NCBI RefSeq assembly: GCF_013337185.1
Contig: NZ_SWDE01000004.1
Coordinates: 62,001 to 126,000 of the forward strand
Length of the DNA stretch: 64,000 nucleotides
Origin: Serratia proteamaculans
Lineage (GTDB): Bacteria; Pseudomonadota; Gammaproteobacteria; Enterobacterales; Enterobacteriaceae
Direction: 5' to 3'
Below are positions 26,692 to 34,835 of the stretch, piece by piece. A model generated the notes under the pieces. That model worked only from the letters and a program-made list of their open reading frames with translations, was not told where the DNA came from and ran no database searches. Numbering within the stretch: position 1 is the first letter of the stretch; each line of letters opens with the position of its first letter. Position numbers and translations under genes: made by a program.

Positions 26692-27373
26692 TTTTATCCT
26701 GAGCATTGCCTGCTTTGTGGCGACGTTGGCGCTGTATTTCGCCAATAAAAAACTCTACCGCCGCCGCCGTACCTTGTTGTTAATGCCCTTGGTACTGACG
26801 CCCATGATCCTGGTGCTGTTGCTGGTGGTGACCCATATTTCGTACCAGGACTACATTGGCGAAACGCACTGGTTACTTTGGTTGCTGGGGCCGGCCACCA
26901 TCGCCTTCGCGGTACCGGTATACGAGAACCTGCATATTATCCGCCGCCACTGGCTGTCGCTCAGCGCCGGAGTGCTGACGGCCGTGCTGGTGGCGGTTTA
27001 CAGCTCGGTGTGGCTGGCGCGCCTGCTGACGCTGCCGGAAGAGGTGCAGCGCAGTCTGGCAGTGCGCTCCATCACCACGCCGTTTGCGCTGGAAGCGGCC
27101 AAACAGATGGGCGGGCAGGCAGATCTGGTGGCGCTGTTTGTGGTAATCACCGGGGTATTCGGCATGGCGGTGGGGGATATGCTGTTCCTGCGGCTGGCGG
27201 TGCGCAGCAGTCTGGCGAAAGGAGCCGGGCTAGGGGCTTCGTCACACGGTGCCGGTACCGCGAAAGCTTATGAGATGGGGCAGGAAGAAGGCGTGGTTTC
27301 CAGCCTGGTGATGATGTTGGCGGGGATTATCACGGTAATTGCCGCACCGCTGATAGGGCAACTGATGTGGTAA
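26684..27373 (+). CDS. LrgB/CidB-family membrane protein
   Basis: 229-residue inner-membrane protein, six to seven hydrophobic segments. Family marks are GPATIAFAVPVYENLHIIRRHW, LPEEVQRSLAVRSITTPFALEAAKQMGG, and GASSHGAGTAKAYEMGQEEGVVSSLVMMLAGI near the end, the last being highly conserved in LrgB/CidB proteins. It starts inside the last codons of the CidA-like gene. It acts with that protein, either in lysis control or as a two-component permease for pyruvate/glycolate-like metabolites (as for PflB/YohJK-type partners). E. coli has the homologous pair yohJK at another locus. A strong hairpin follows. Confidence 0.93.
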   Translation: MNDFILSIACFVATLALYFANKKLYRRRRTLLLMPLVLTPMILVLLLVVTHISYQDYIGETHWLLWLLGPATIAFAVPVYENLHIIRRHWLSLSAGVLTAVLVAVYSSVWLARLLTLPEEVQRSLAVRSITTPFALEAAKQMGGQADLVALFVVITGVFGMAVGDMLFLRLAVRSSLAKGAGLGASSHGAGTAKAYEMGQEEGVVSSLVMMLAGIITVIAAPLIGQLMW

Positions 27374-27379
27374 GTTTCT

Positions 27380-27414
27380 GATAATAGGGCCATGTCGGCA
27401 TGGCCCTCATTATC
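27380..27414. terminator. Bidirectional terminator between lrgB and the amidotransferase gene
   Basis: GATAAT-GGGCCATG pairs with CATGGCCC-ATTATC around TCGG, giving a long stem with a small internal mismatch. The ATTATC/GATAAT arms supply the U-rich side on each strand. Confidence 0.85.
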
Positions 27415-27422
27415 CGCAACTG

Positions 27423-28118
27423 TCAGATATTTGCGGCGGTCTTGATCAGTTCCACCACCAACGGGGAAAGCTCGTTACGTAATGCCGCCCGTTCAGACTG
27501 GAACAGCGTAGCGGCGTAAAAACGGTGCCCCGGCAACTCGATTGACCGCACGTCACCTTCGCTGTCGCGGCCGCTGATCATCAGCGGATGCTGCTGTAGA
27601 TCGGCGACAAATTCCGGGTTAACGCCGAAGTTGCAGTGGTAACCTTCGTGCGTTTCCAGCTTGCCATAGACACGGGCAGCCAGCGTATTGGGTTGGAAAA
27701 TAATGGCACCGCTTTTTTCGACCAGCGAACAGCTCAGTGGGGCAATCACCAGCCTGCCGCCATTGTCGGTTTCTGCATGTCCGGCGTCATGCCAACCCAT
27801 AACGTTGCGCGCGTATTCCACAATCGCATACTGGAAGCCACCGCAGGAGCCGAGAAAAGGGACGTTCTGCTCACGGGCATGGCGGATCGCCATAAAGGCA
27901 CCGTCGTCATGATTATACGGGCTGCCGGGTACCACCCAGATCGCATCATAGTCTTGCAGTACTGAGGGGGCGGTAATGGTTTCTGTGGGCAGCCAGTGGG
28001 ATTGGATATCGACGTTAAGATGTGAGGCGGTAAGCTTGAGAGCAATGGGGATAGCCTGGTGAGAAACGGCCTCGGGTTTGTAGTCACCGACCAGAGCAAT
28101 GCGAACTTGAGCTTTCAT
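27423..28118 (-). CDS. Class I glutamine amidotransferase-like protein (CTP synthase C-terminal related)
   Basis: 231 residues, a stand-alone protein with the fold of the glutaminase domain of CTP synthase. The opening VRIALVGDYKPEAVSHQAIPIAL and the segments DAIWVVPGSPYNHDDGAFMAIRHAREQNVPFLGSCGGFQYAIVEYARNV contain the GxCxGFQ nucleophile cysteine. THEGYHCNFGVNP and HRFYAATLFQSE match the family end. It lacks the synthase half, so its amide donor or acceptor is unknown and it may hydrolyse other substrates. Of two adjacent ATGs the second (28118) is better spaced from AAAGGA. Single gene, ending at a shared terminator. Confidence 0.82.
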   Translation of the reverse strand: MKAQVRIALVGDYKPEAVSHQAIPIALKLTASHLNVDIQSHWLPTETITAPSVLQDYDAIWVVPGSPYNHDDGAFMAIRHAREQNVPFLGSCGGFQYAIVEYARNVMGWHDAGHAETDNGGRLVIAPLSCSLVEKSGAIIFQPNTLAARVYGKLETHEGYHCNFGVNPEFVADLQQHPLMISGRDSEGDVRSIELPGHRFYAATLFQSERAALRNELSPLVVELIKTAANI

Positions 28119-28200
28119 CATTTCCTTTTCCTGTGCGGGTAAAAAAGGAGATTACAGTAAAGCCGATCGCCAATCCGCAGTTTTTTTAAACGCGGCGCAC

Positions 28201-28225
28201 AAAAAAGCCCTGTGTTGGCCGGGCT
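28201..28225 (-). terminator. Rho-independent terminator of lpxP
   Basis: AGCCC / GGGCT on either side of a ten-base loop, with a run of six T on the minus strand, 20 bases after the lpxP stop. Confidence 0.8.
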
Positions 28226-28244
28226 CGGAAAATCAGGTTTTGGC

Positions 28245-29165
28245 TTAGTACAGCGACGGCGCGCCGGCCGGGCGGGTTTTGAAGCGACGATGCAGCCACA
28301 TATACTGCTCTGGTGCGCGCATGATCTCTTTTTCCACCACTTTATTCATGTAAGCCGCGGCGGCGATTTCGTCGCCGATAGGGTAATTTTCCAGTGCCGG
28401 TTGGATCAGCAGATCATAACCCCGGCCTTTTTCACGACGGATCAGCACCACAGGCACCAGCGCCGGTTTGGCCATGCGTGCCAGCATATAGGTACCGCTG
28501 GTGGTGGCGGCCTGATCGACGGCGAACAACGGAGCGAACACGCTGCCACGTGGGCCGTAGTCTTGATCCGGAGCGAACCAGACGGCTTCGCCACGCTTAA
28601 GGGCCTGAACCATACCGCGCAGGTCCTTGCGATCGAGCATCGCCTTGTTGGAACGCATACGGCCTTTGGTTTGCGCCCATTCCATCGCTTTATTGTTGTG
28701 CGGGCGGTACATCGCCATCATCGGCTGGCACAGCCCCATGGCACGACCACCCAGCTCCAGCGACATAAAATGCACGCCAATCACCAGCACGCCGCGTTGG
28801 TTTTGCTGTGCCGCTTTCAGGTGATTGATGCCGGAAACGTTGAACCAGCGCTTAACGCGTTTATCTGACCAGAACCAGGCCATGCCGGTTTCCAGCAGGC
28901 CCATGCCGAGGGATTCGAAGTTGCCAATCACTTTGCGCTCGCGCTGCGTCACATCCATGTCCGGGAAACACAGTTCCAGGTTACGGCGAGTAATGGAAAC
29001 CCGACGTTTCAGGAAACGCATCGAGGTGCGGCCCATCCATATACCGAGCTTGTGCAGCAGCGGGTAGGGGAGTTGAACCAGTAAGAACAGACAGCCCAGC
29101 CCGAACCAGGTAAACCAGTAGCGAGGATGTAGCAGGGCCATTTTGAATTTTTGCGGACGCTTCAT
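28245..29165 (-). CDS. lpxP: Lipid A palmitoleoyl/lauroyl acyltransferase, LpxP-like
   Basis: 306-residue inner-membrane enzyme that adds a secondary acyl chain to Kdo2-lipid IVA. An N-terminal hydrophobic anchor (about 16-36, FTWFGLGCLFLLVQLPYPLL) is followed by the acyltransferase domain. The HX4E catalytic pair is His132/Glu137 in VHFMSLELGG. FAPDQDYGPRGSVFAPLFAVDQAATTSGTY and APEQYMWLHRRFKTRP complete the pattern. Segments such as GLCQPMMAMYRPHNN and AAAAYMNKVVEKEIMRAPEQY are nearer to E. coli LpxP, the cold-shock palmitoleoyl enzyme, than to LpxL, so I choose lpxP; a lauroyl enzyme is not excluded. It reads away from the fis end. Confidence 0.88.
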   Translation of the reverse strand: MKRPQKFKMALLHPRYWFTWFGLGCLFLLVQLPYPLLHKLGIWMGRTSMRFLKRRVSITRRNLELCFPDMDVTQRERKVIGNFESLGMGLLETGMAWFWSDKRVKRWFNVSGINHLKAAQQNQRGVLVIGVHFMSLELGGRAMGLCQPMMAMYRPHNNKAMEWAQTKGRMRSNKAMLDRKDLRGMVQALKRGEAVWFAPDQDYGPRGSVFAPLFAVDQAATTSGTYMLARMAKPALVPVVLIRREKGRGYDLLIQPALENYPIGDEIAAAAYMNKVVEKEIMRAPEQYMWLHRRFKTRPAGAPSLY

Positions 29166-29413
29166 ATGAACTCATTTATGCATTAAAAGGGGCAGCAATC
29201 TGTAACGCACAAAGATCCACTCAATTGCGATACGACCACTCAGACACCCAGACATCACTATCGTTTGGCCAGATTCCATAATTGACCAAATCTTTACACT
29301 CGAAGGGCGGTTCGCGTTGCTATCAGGCTTCGGAGGGATGGCTGCAGGCCCGCGAAGGCGGCTCCAGGAATGTATATTGTAACACACAATACGGCCCGAC
29401 GAGGAGGAGTGGC

Positions 29414-29435
29414 ATGCGAATATTCTCATTCGCAT
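29414..29435. promoter_or_regulatory. Inverted repeat with Fur-box resemblance
   Basis: ATGCGAAT and ATTCGCAT are a perfect 8-bp inverted repeat around six bases. The minus strand reads GCGAATGAGAATATTCGC, which shares the AATGAGAAT centre with Fur boxes but matches only about half of the 19-bp consensus. Its distance (about 250 bases) from lpxP argues against direct control. Confidence 0.3.
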
Positions 29436-29460
29436 TGACCCGATTTTGAGAAAACCCCAG

Positions 29461-29500
29461 AAAAGAAAAAGGCGCCGCCCCTTGCGAGGTTGCGCCTTTT
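29461..29500 (-). terminator. Rho-independent terminator of the dusB-fis operon
   Basis: AAAAGGCGC / GCGCCTTTT arms enclose a 16-base inner part that can pair further; on the minus strand it is followed by TTTTTCTTTT. It lies 21 bases after the fis stop. Confidence 0.88.
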
Positions 29501-29521
29501 CAACATGCCAACTGACTAGTA

Positions 29522-29818
29522 TCAGTTCATGCCGTATTTTTTCAATTTCTTACGCAGCGTACCGCGGTTGATGCCCATCATCAGGGCTGCACGGGTCTGG
29601 TTGCCACGGGTGTATTGCATCACCATGTCCAACAGTGGCTGTTCAACTTCAGCCAATACCAGCTCATACAGATCGTTAACGTCTTGACCATTCAGTTGAG
29701 CAAAATAGTTCTTCAGTGCTTGTTTCACCGAGTCACGCAGAGGCTTTTGAGTCACTTGGTCCTGTGAGTTCACGGTAGAAACGGTCAGTACGTCAGAATT
29801 TACGCGTTGTTCGAACAT
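29522..29818 (-). CDS. fis: DNA-binding protein Fis
   Basis: Small nucleoid protein and global regulator, 98 residues, active as a dimer. It bends DNA, stimulates rRNA promoters and assists site-specific inversion. The sequence is the same as E. coli Fis as I remember it: N-terminal flexible beta-hairpin (residues 11-26), core helices ([45 protein letters not shown]) and the helix-turn-helix [27 protein letters not shown]. It is the last gene of the dusB-fis operon, 21 bases after dusB, with the operon promoter before dusB. Confidence 0.99.
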
Positions 29819-29839
29819 AGTTCTGTCAGCTCTTTTTTG

Positions 29840-30805
29840 TTACGCAAGATTTTCGAAATATGCCTCCAACGCCTCCAGCTGTTCGCTGGCATCCTCTATG
29901 GCGTTGAATGTGCGCCGAAACTGGTCATTCGGGGCGTGCTCCTGGAGATACCAGGATACGTGCTTACGAGCAATCCGGAATCCCTTGCCTTGGCCGTAAA
30001 AGCCGTGCAATTCCCGAATATGCCCTATCAACAAACGCTTAACCTCGCCAAGCGGCGGAGGGGGCAGCAGTTCCCCAGTGTCCAGATAATGCTGGATTTC
30101 CCGGAAGATCCAGGGTCTCCCCTGAGCAGCGCGGCCTATCATCAGGGCATCAGCCCCAGTGTAGTCGAGCACTGCTCTGGCTTTATGCGGGTCAGTAATG
30201 TCGCCATTCGCGATAATCGGAATGGAAACACTCTGCTTAACTGCCCGAATGCTGTCGTACTCCGCGTCGCCGTTGAACAGGCAGGCACGGGTTCGGCCAT
30301 GAATAGTCAGGGCCTGTATACCACAGTCTTCGGCCAGTTGGGCAATCTCTACACAGTTACGGTGTTCGGGTTCCCAGCCGGTACGGATCTTAAGTGTTAC
30401 CGGCACATCCACAGCGTTAACTACCGCGTGGAGGATCTGTTTAACCAGATCCGGGTACTGCAGCAATGCAGACCCTGCAAGCTTCCGGTTCACTTTCTTG
30501 GCCGGGCACCCCATATTGATGTCGATGATCTGTGCGCCACTGGCCACGTTAATCCGTGCCGCGGCGGCCATATCATCCGGATCGCATCCGGCAATCTGCA
30601 CGGAACGGATCCCTGGTTCATCGCTATGGACCATACGCAGACGCGACTTATCCGTCCGCCACACCTCCGGATTGGAGGAGAGCATTTCGGATACAGCCAT
30701 CCCAGCACCCATTGCATGACATAGGGCTCTAAACGGGCGATCTGTAATGCCGGCCATCGGGGCCGCAATCAAGCAATTTGTAAGCTGGTGGTGTCCAATG
30801 CGCAT
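29840..30805 (-). CDS. dusB: tRNA-dihydrouridine synthase B
   Basis: FMN enzyme that makes dihydrouridine at tRNA position 17, 321 residues. [25 protein letters not shown] begins the TIM barrel. The catalytic cysteine is in [16 protein letters not shown], and [11 protein letters not shown] and [18 protein letters not shown] bind the flavin phosphate. The ATG at 30805 is the family start; the longer open frame upstream covers the promoter. First gene of the dusB-fis operon. In E. coli prmA is directly upstream and close; here a carbonic anhydrase gene lies between prmA and dusB. Confidence 0.97.
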   Translation of the reverse strand: MRIGHHQLTNCLIAAPMAGITDRPFRALCHAMGAGMAVSEMLSSNPEVWRTDKSRLRMVHSDEPGIRSVQIAGCDPDDMAAAARINVASGAQIIDINMGCPAKKVNRKLAGSALLQYPDLVKQILHAVVNAVDVPVTLKIRTGWEPEHRNCVEIAQLAEDCGIQALTIHGRTRACLFNGDAEYDSIRAVKQSVSIPIIANGDITDPHKARAVLDYTGADALMIGRAAQGRPWIFREIQHYLDTGELLPPPPLGEVKRLLIGHIRELHGFYGQGKGFRIARKHVSWYLQEHAPNDQFRRTFNAIEDASEQLEALEAYFENLA

Positions 30806-30843
30806 AGACAAAGAGTAACCATACTGTGTCCGCAAGGGCGCGT

Positions 30844-30872
30844 ATATTACGCATTTTTGCGTTGAGATGAAA
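30844..30872 (-). promoter_or_regulatory. Promoter of the dusB-fis operon
   Basis: On the minus strand TTTCAT (30872-30867), a 17-base spacer and TAATAT (30849-30844), followed by the G/C-rich discriminator ACGCGCC, 39 bases before dusB. This resembles the E. coli fis promoter, which is growth-rate and stringent controlled. The G/C discriminator supports ppGpp control here too. Confidence 0.75.
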
Positions 30873-30889
30873 GGCCAAACTTTGACCAA

Positions 30890-31191
30890 TCAGGCGCTAT
30901 TCGGCAATAAAAATGCACCTCGTCAGGATCTATAAAAATATTATATATATTTAACAATGAGTTGACGAAAAATGGTCAATTAGTGCTCGATAAAATATTC
31001 CCCATACAACAGAATTTTATCTGTAATGAGTCTCGATTCAGCTGGATATCGTCAGCGATATAGGCCATTTGTCAGGGTATTGCGTTGAGAAGGGGCTCAA
31101 TTACGCTGAAATCGCGTGACGAGGGTTGTAGCTAAAGAGGGGGATTTTCACCACCAGCTATCAAGCCAGCGGTGAAGTTATTCCGACAGCC
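30890..31191. other. AT-rich region upstream of the dusB-fis promoter
   Basis: About 300 bases without a gene. The segment 30930-31030 is strongly AT-rich, with TATAAAAATATTATATATATTT, alternating A and T tracts and several loose Fis-like motifs. It fits the upstream Fis/IHF region that controls the fis promoter in E. coli. The remainder up to the carbonic anhydrase stop contains an imperfect hairpin at about 31147-31176 that could end that gene. Confidence 0.5.
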
Positions 31192-31926
31192 TTAATCGAT
31201 GATAACGCGGCCGTTGAGCGGCTGTAGCGGACGATTGTTCGCATGGTGAACTACGGCGCGGAATTGGGCGATCTGCTCGGCAGAGGCGCTGACAGGCTTA
31301 TCCAGCACCATCCAGCTTACTCCTTCGGAACAAGGGGGCGTGGTTAACGAGCCGCTGAACCGATAGAAGTTAAAGTTTGCGGGGAGCAGCGCCTTGATAT
31401 CCAGCGGCGTAGTTAGCACAGCGGTCTGATCGACGGTGGTCGGCATCTGCCGCCAGGCCTGCGCCAGTTGCGGGTTGGCTTCGCCTTGCTGGAACATCAA
31501 TGCCAAGACTGCCAGTGCACCCTCTTGGTCTTTATAGACAAAGTGCGCCTCAAGGGGGAATTGTTTGCCGTCAATTTCGTTTTCGCTGGGGGCGTGGAAG
31601 TGAAATTGTTGCAGCGTGAAAGTGTCGTTATCCAGCACTAACGTATTGCCGCCGCTGACGTTTACCTGCACGGTATGGCCGTTATTGACGATCTGCTGCT
31701 TGCCCGGTTGGAAAGCCAGTTTCAGTTTGTGGTGCTGGGTTTTCAGAGCACCCTTAACATTAACCGGTGACTGGTTCTTACCGGTTTCGCACAGCGAAAA
31801 GTCCGGAGAGAGTTTCCCCCAGTGCGCGGGATCTTCCTGGCCTTCATAACCCCAATGGGCCTGCTCGGTGGCGCTAATTGAAAAACTGGAGACCAGTAAA
31901 GCGGCGAGTAGTAATTTCCCTTTCAT
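31192..31926 (-). CDS. Periplasmic alpha-carbonic anhydrase
   Basis: Zinc enzyme that interconverts CO2 and bicarbonate in the periplasm, 244 residues. A signal peptide (KGKLLLAALLVSSFSISA) precedes HWGYEG. The three zinc histidines are His109 and His111 in QFHFHAPSE and His128 in EAHFV, and the TTPPCSEGVSWMVLDKP stretch is diagnostic of the alpha class. Cys46 can pair with the cysteine of PPCSEG. The ATG has AAGGA six bases upstream. It lies between prmA and dusB, breaking an association seen in E. coli. No regulator is adjacent. Confidence 0.95.
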   Translation of the reverse strand: MKGKLLLAALLVSSFSISATEQAHWGYEGQEDPAHWGKLSPDFSLCETGKNQSPVNVKGALKTQHHKLKLAFQPGKQQIVNNGHTVQVNVSGGNTLVLDNDTFTLQQFHFHAPSENEIDGKQFPLEAHFVYKDQEGALAVLALMFQQGEANPQLAQAWRQMPTTVDQTAVLTTPLDIKALLPANFNFYRFSGSLTTPPCSEGVSWMVLDKPVSASAEQIAQFRAVVHHANNRPLQPLNGRVIID

Positions 31927-32050
31927 TGCCAATCCTTATTGAAAAATAGTGAGTATCCTTTGGCGGGCAGCAGCTAAAAAAGCGGCTGTTAACGCGCCTG
32001 CAGCATACCTCTGCTTTTCGTCAGGATAAATCAGCGAAATCTCAGGCGGA

Positions 32051-32091
32051 AAAAAAAACCACCGTAACGGATTAGGTTATCGGTGGTTTTT
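32051..32091 (-). terminator. Rho-independent terminator after prmA
   Basis: AACCACCG-TAAC pairs with GTTA-CGGTGGTT with a one-base bulge; on the minus strand eight T follow. It separates prmA from the carbonic anhydrase gene. Confidence 0.88.
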
Positions 32092-32109
32092 ATCAAAGCA
32101 ACACTGTCA

Positions 32110-32991
32110 TTATTTGCGTTGGCCGGTGATGCGACACCATTCTTCGCGTTCGGCTACCGGGTCGAGCGTGAATTTATCTTCATAGGCTTGCGCCACGCTC
32201 GCTGCCTGGGTAGCCAGCACGCCGGACAGGCCCAGATAGCCACCGGATTTCGGCAGGCAGCCGATCAGCGGGGCCAGTTCACGCAATGGACCGGCCAGAA
32301 TATTGGCGACGACCACGTCAGCCAGCAGGTCAGCAGGTTGGTCTTTTGGCAGATACAGCTCCAGACGCTCTGAAACGCCGTTACGCTGCGCGTTGTCGCG
32401 ACTGGCCTGAATGGCCTGGGGATCGATATCGATGCCGATAGCGCGTGCGGCACCGAGCTTCAGGGCGGCAATCGCCAGGATGCCGGAACCACAACCGAAG
32501 TCGATAATGGTCTTACCGGCCAGATCCAGGCCATCGAGCCACTGCAGACACAGCGCCGTCGTCGGGTGGGTGCCGGTACCAAACGCCAGGCCCGGGTCGA
32601 GCATCACGTTAACCGCATCCGGGTCGGGCACGTCACGCCAGCTTGGGCAGATCCACAGACGCTCGCCGAAGCGCATTGGGTGGAAGTTGTCCATCCACTC
32701 ACGCTCCCAGTCTTTGTCTTCCAGCTGTTCAATCTTGTGGCGGAAACCGGCGCCCAGCAGTGGATGCTGTTCCAGCATTGCCACCACTTCGGCCATATCG
32801 GTTTCAGCGTCGTACAGCCCGATCACATCGGTATCGCCCCACAGCAGGGTTTCGCCCGGCAGCGGTTCGAACACCGGATTGTCGTGGGTGTCCTGAAAGG
32901 TCACCGATACTGCGCCGCTTTCAACCAGCGCGTCGCTCAGGTCTTCTGCCTGGCTGCCGGTGGTGTTCAGTTTGAGTTGGATCCAAGGCAT
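32110..32991 (-). CDS. prmA: Ribosomal protein L11 methyltransferase
   Basis: AdoMet-dependent enzyme that trimethylates ribosomal protein L11, 293 residues. An N-terminal L11-recognition domain ([33 protein letters not shown]) precedes the class I methyltransferase fold, with [24 protein letters not shown], the AdoMet motif [20 protein letters not shown], and [19 protein letters not shown], an NPPY-like motif IV. The sequence ends CRITGQRK, as in E. coli. It follows panF by 12 bases, so yhdT-panF-prmA form an operon that ends at the terminator above. Confidence 0.97.
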   Translation of the reverse strand: MPWIQLKLNTTGSQAEDLSDALVESGAVSVTFQDTHDNPVFEPLPGETLLWGDTDVIGLYDAETDMAEVVAMLEQHPLLGAGFRHKIEQLEDKDWEREWMDNFHPMRFGERLWICPSWRDVPDPDAVNVMLDPGLAFGTGTHPTTALCLQWLDGLDLAGKTIIDFGCGSGILAIAALKLGAARAIGIDIDPQAIQASRDNAQRNGVSERLELYLPKDQPADLLADVVVANILAGPLRELAPLIGCLPKSGGYLGLSGVLATQAASVAQAYEDKFTLDPVAEREEWCRITGQRK

Positions 32992-33003
32992 AACAATTCT
33001 CTT

Positions 33004-34449
33004 TTAAGAGGGTAATGATGACGCCGTCCGGCGTTTTTCGCCGACGAGGTTACCGATATAAAACGCCAGCAGGCTAAGCAGCAACGAAGGCACAATAGGG
33101 TGCAGCCCCGCCAGTTGCAGCTTGACGCTGGCCAATAGCGTATAGCATACCGCACCCGTCACCATTGAGCTAAGCGCTCCCTGCGCGTTGGCACGTTCCC
33201 AGTACAGGCCCAGTACCAGCGGCCACAGGAAGACCGCCTCCAGACCGCCGAACGCCAGCAGGTTCAGCCAGATGATCATTTCCGGTGGTCGCCATGCCGC
33301 CAGTAGCACCAAAAGCCCGAGGATTAACGTGGTCAGGCTGGAGAAGCGTTTAATCAGGCGTTCGTTCTGCATTTGCTGCGGGCGTACGCCAAGGTAGAGA
33401 TCTTTAATAATAGTGGCGGAAGATTGCAGCAGCTGGGCATTAATGGTCGACATGATGGCCGCCATCGGTGCGGCCAGGAAGATACCGGCGGCATAGGGTG
33501 GCAGCACGGTGATCATCAGCGTCGGGATCACCTGATCGGGGATCTTCAGATCCGGCAACACCGCGCGGCCCAGAGCACCGGCCAGGTGCATACCGAACAT
33601 CAGCACCGCGACTACCATGGTGCCGAGGATGATGCCGCGGTGTACTGCCTTACTGTCTTTGTAGGAAATACAGCGAACCGCAGTATGCGGCAGGCCAATC
33701 ACGCCAAAGCACACCAGGATCCAGAACGAGGCCATAAACGGCAGGCTGAGGATCTGCTCACCGCCCTGCGGCGACACCAGCGCCGGGTCAATTTGCTGGA
33801 GTTTGTCCACCGCGCTGTGCAGGCCGCCAGCGGCGTGGATCACTGCAACCAGCAACAGCACGGTGCCGATCAACATCACCAGGCCCTGCATGGCATCGTT
33901 CAGCACGCTGGCACGAAAGCCGCCAAAGGCGGTGTACAGCGCGATGCTGACGCCAAAGATCAGCAGGCCGGTGTCGTAAGGGATGCCGGCAGCAGTTTCC
34001 AGCAGGCGCGCGCCGCCGATAAACTGCACCGTCATCGCCCCCAGGAACGCCACCAACAAACTGAGACTGGCCAGCCAGACTAACAGACGGCTTTGATAGC
34101 GGCCGTACAGCATGTCGTTTAAGGTGATGGCGTTGTAGCGGCGCGCCAGAATGGCGAACTTCTTGCCCAGCACCCCGAGTGAAAGCCACACCGCCGGCAG
34201 TTGGATCATCGCCAGCAGCACCCAGCCAAGGCCATATTTATAGGCGGCGCCGGGGCCACCGATAAACGAACTGGCGCTGATATAGGTAGCGGTCAGCGTC
34301 ATGGCCAGCACGAAGCCGCCCATCGATCGGCTGCCCAGGAAGTACTCGCTAAGAAAGTTGCCGGTCTGACGTCGGCTGTAAGCGTAGACCGACAGCCCAA
34401 ACACCAGCAGCAGATAGCCGACCAGCGGCAGAACGACTTCAGTTTGCAT
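33004..34449 (-). CDS. panF: Sodium/pantothenate symporter
   Basis: Inner-membrane Na+-coupled importer of pantothenate, of the solute:sodium symporter family, 481 residues with about 12-13 membrane segments. NFLSEYFLGSRSMGGFVLAMTLTATYISASSFIGGPGAAYKYGLGWVLLAM is the sodium-binding/signature stretch. FGGFRASVLNDAMQGLVML, AAPMAAIMSTINAQLLQSSATIIKDLY and FLWPLVLGLYWERANAQG also match PanF. The ATG at 34449 corresponds to the E. coli start. It overlaps the end of yhdT by 11 bases, which indicates translational coupling. Confidence 0.97.
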   Translation of the reverse strand: MQTEVVLPLVGYLLLVFGLSVYAYSRRQTGNFLSEYFLGSRSMGGFVLAMTLTATYISASSFIGGPGAAYKYGLGWVLLAMIQLPAVWLSLGVLGKKFAILARRYNAITLNDMLYGRYQSRLLVWLASLSLLVAFLGAMTVQFIGGARLLETAAGIPYDTGLLIFGVSIALYTAFGGFRASVLNDAMQGLVMLIGTVLLLVAVIHAAGGLHSAVDKLQQIDPALVSPQGGEQILSLPFMASFWILVCFGVIGLPHTAVRCISYKDSKAVHRGIILGTMVVAVLMFGMHLAGALGRAVLPDLKIPDQVIPTLMITVLPPYAAGIFLAAPMAAIMSTINAQLLQSSATIIKDLYLGVRPQQMQNERLIKRFSSLTTLILGLLVLLAAWRPPEMIIWLNLLAFGGLEAVFLWPLVLGLYWERANAQGALSSMVTGAVCYTLLASVKLQLAGLHPIVPSLLLSLLAFYIGNLVGEKRRTASSLPS

Positions 34450-34681
34450 CGCCGTCCTCCAGTGAAATATCACGGAATATGCCGCGTACCATCAGCCAGC
34501 ACAGGCCGATAAACAGCAGTGGCACCAATAAGCAGGCCATTTCGAACCAGTGTGGCAGGCCGGTAATCCCGGATGCGCTGTCTGGCAGATAGGCCGCCAA
34601 CGACCAGGCCAGCAGATAGAGCAGCGTCAGACCGAGCGCCCAGCGCGCCTCGCGGTGCGCTTGAATAAAGCGTGTGTCCAT
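34439..34681 (-). CDS. yhdT: YhdT family small membrane protein
   Basis: 80-residue inner-membrane protein (DUF997) with two hydrophobic segments (about 16-35 and 47-68). DTRFIQAHREARWALGLTLLYLLAW and LPHWFEMACLLVPLLFIGLCWLMV are nearly the same as in E. coli YhdT. Genes of this family nearly always sit directly before panF and are thought to support the symporter, though no function has been shown. The ATG at 34681 is the family start; the open frame upstream is not conserved. First gene of the yhdT-panF-prmA operon. Confidence 0.93.
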   Translation of the reverse strand: MDTRFIQAHREARWALGLTLLYLLAWSLAAYLPDSASGITGLPHWFEMACLLVPLLFIGLCWLMVRGIFRDISLEDGDAN

Positions 34682-34779
34682 CAGTGTTCCCCATAGGTTT
34701 ACGGTGATGGTTTTGCCAAAGGTAAGGAATTCTACGGCAAGGCCGGATTTTGCCAAGCCGTTACCGTGCCTGAGATGAA

Positions 34780-34810
34780 AAAGAAAAAGGCCGGTGATTA
34801 ACCGGCCTTC
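34780..34810 (-). terminator. Rho-independent terminator of the aroQ-accBC operon
   Basis: AAGGCCGGT / ACCGGCCTT, nine perfect pairs with a five-base loop, followed on the minus strand by TTTCTTTTTC, 26 bases after the accC stop. Confidence 0.92.
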
Positions 34811-34835
34811 TGTCAGGCGTTATGAATAGCCTGCC

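Larger units (their letters stand above)
29166..29521. other. Gene-free interval between lpxP and fis
   Basis: 356 bases. It contains the lpxP promoter region (AT-rich part about 29170-29290, read on the minus strand), a short inverted repeat at 29414-29435, and the fis terminator at 29461-29500. A minus-strand frame at 29172-29435 has no protein-like composition and is rejected. Confidence 0.6.

Noticed and set aside
29172-29435. An 87-codon minus-strand frame between lpxP and fis
   Set aside because: The translation is unlike a protein (scattered Cys, Ser, Pro and Arg), has no ribosome site, and spans the likely lpxP promoter.
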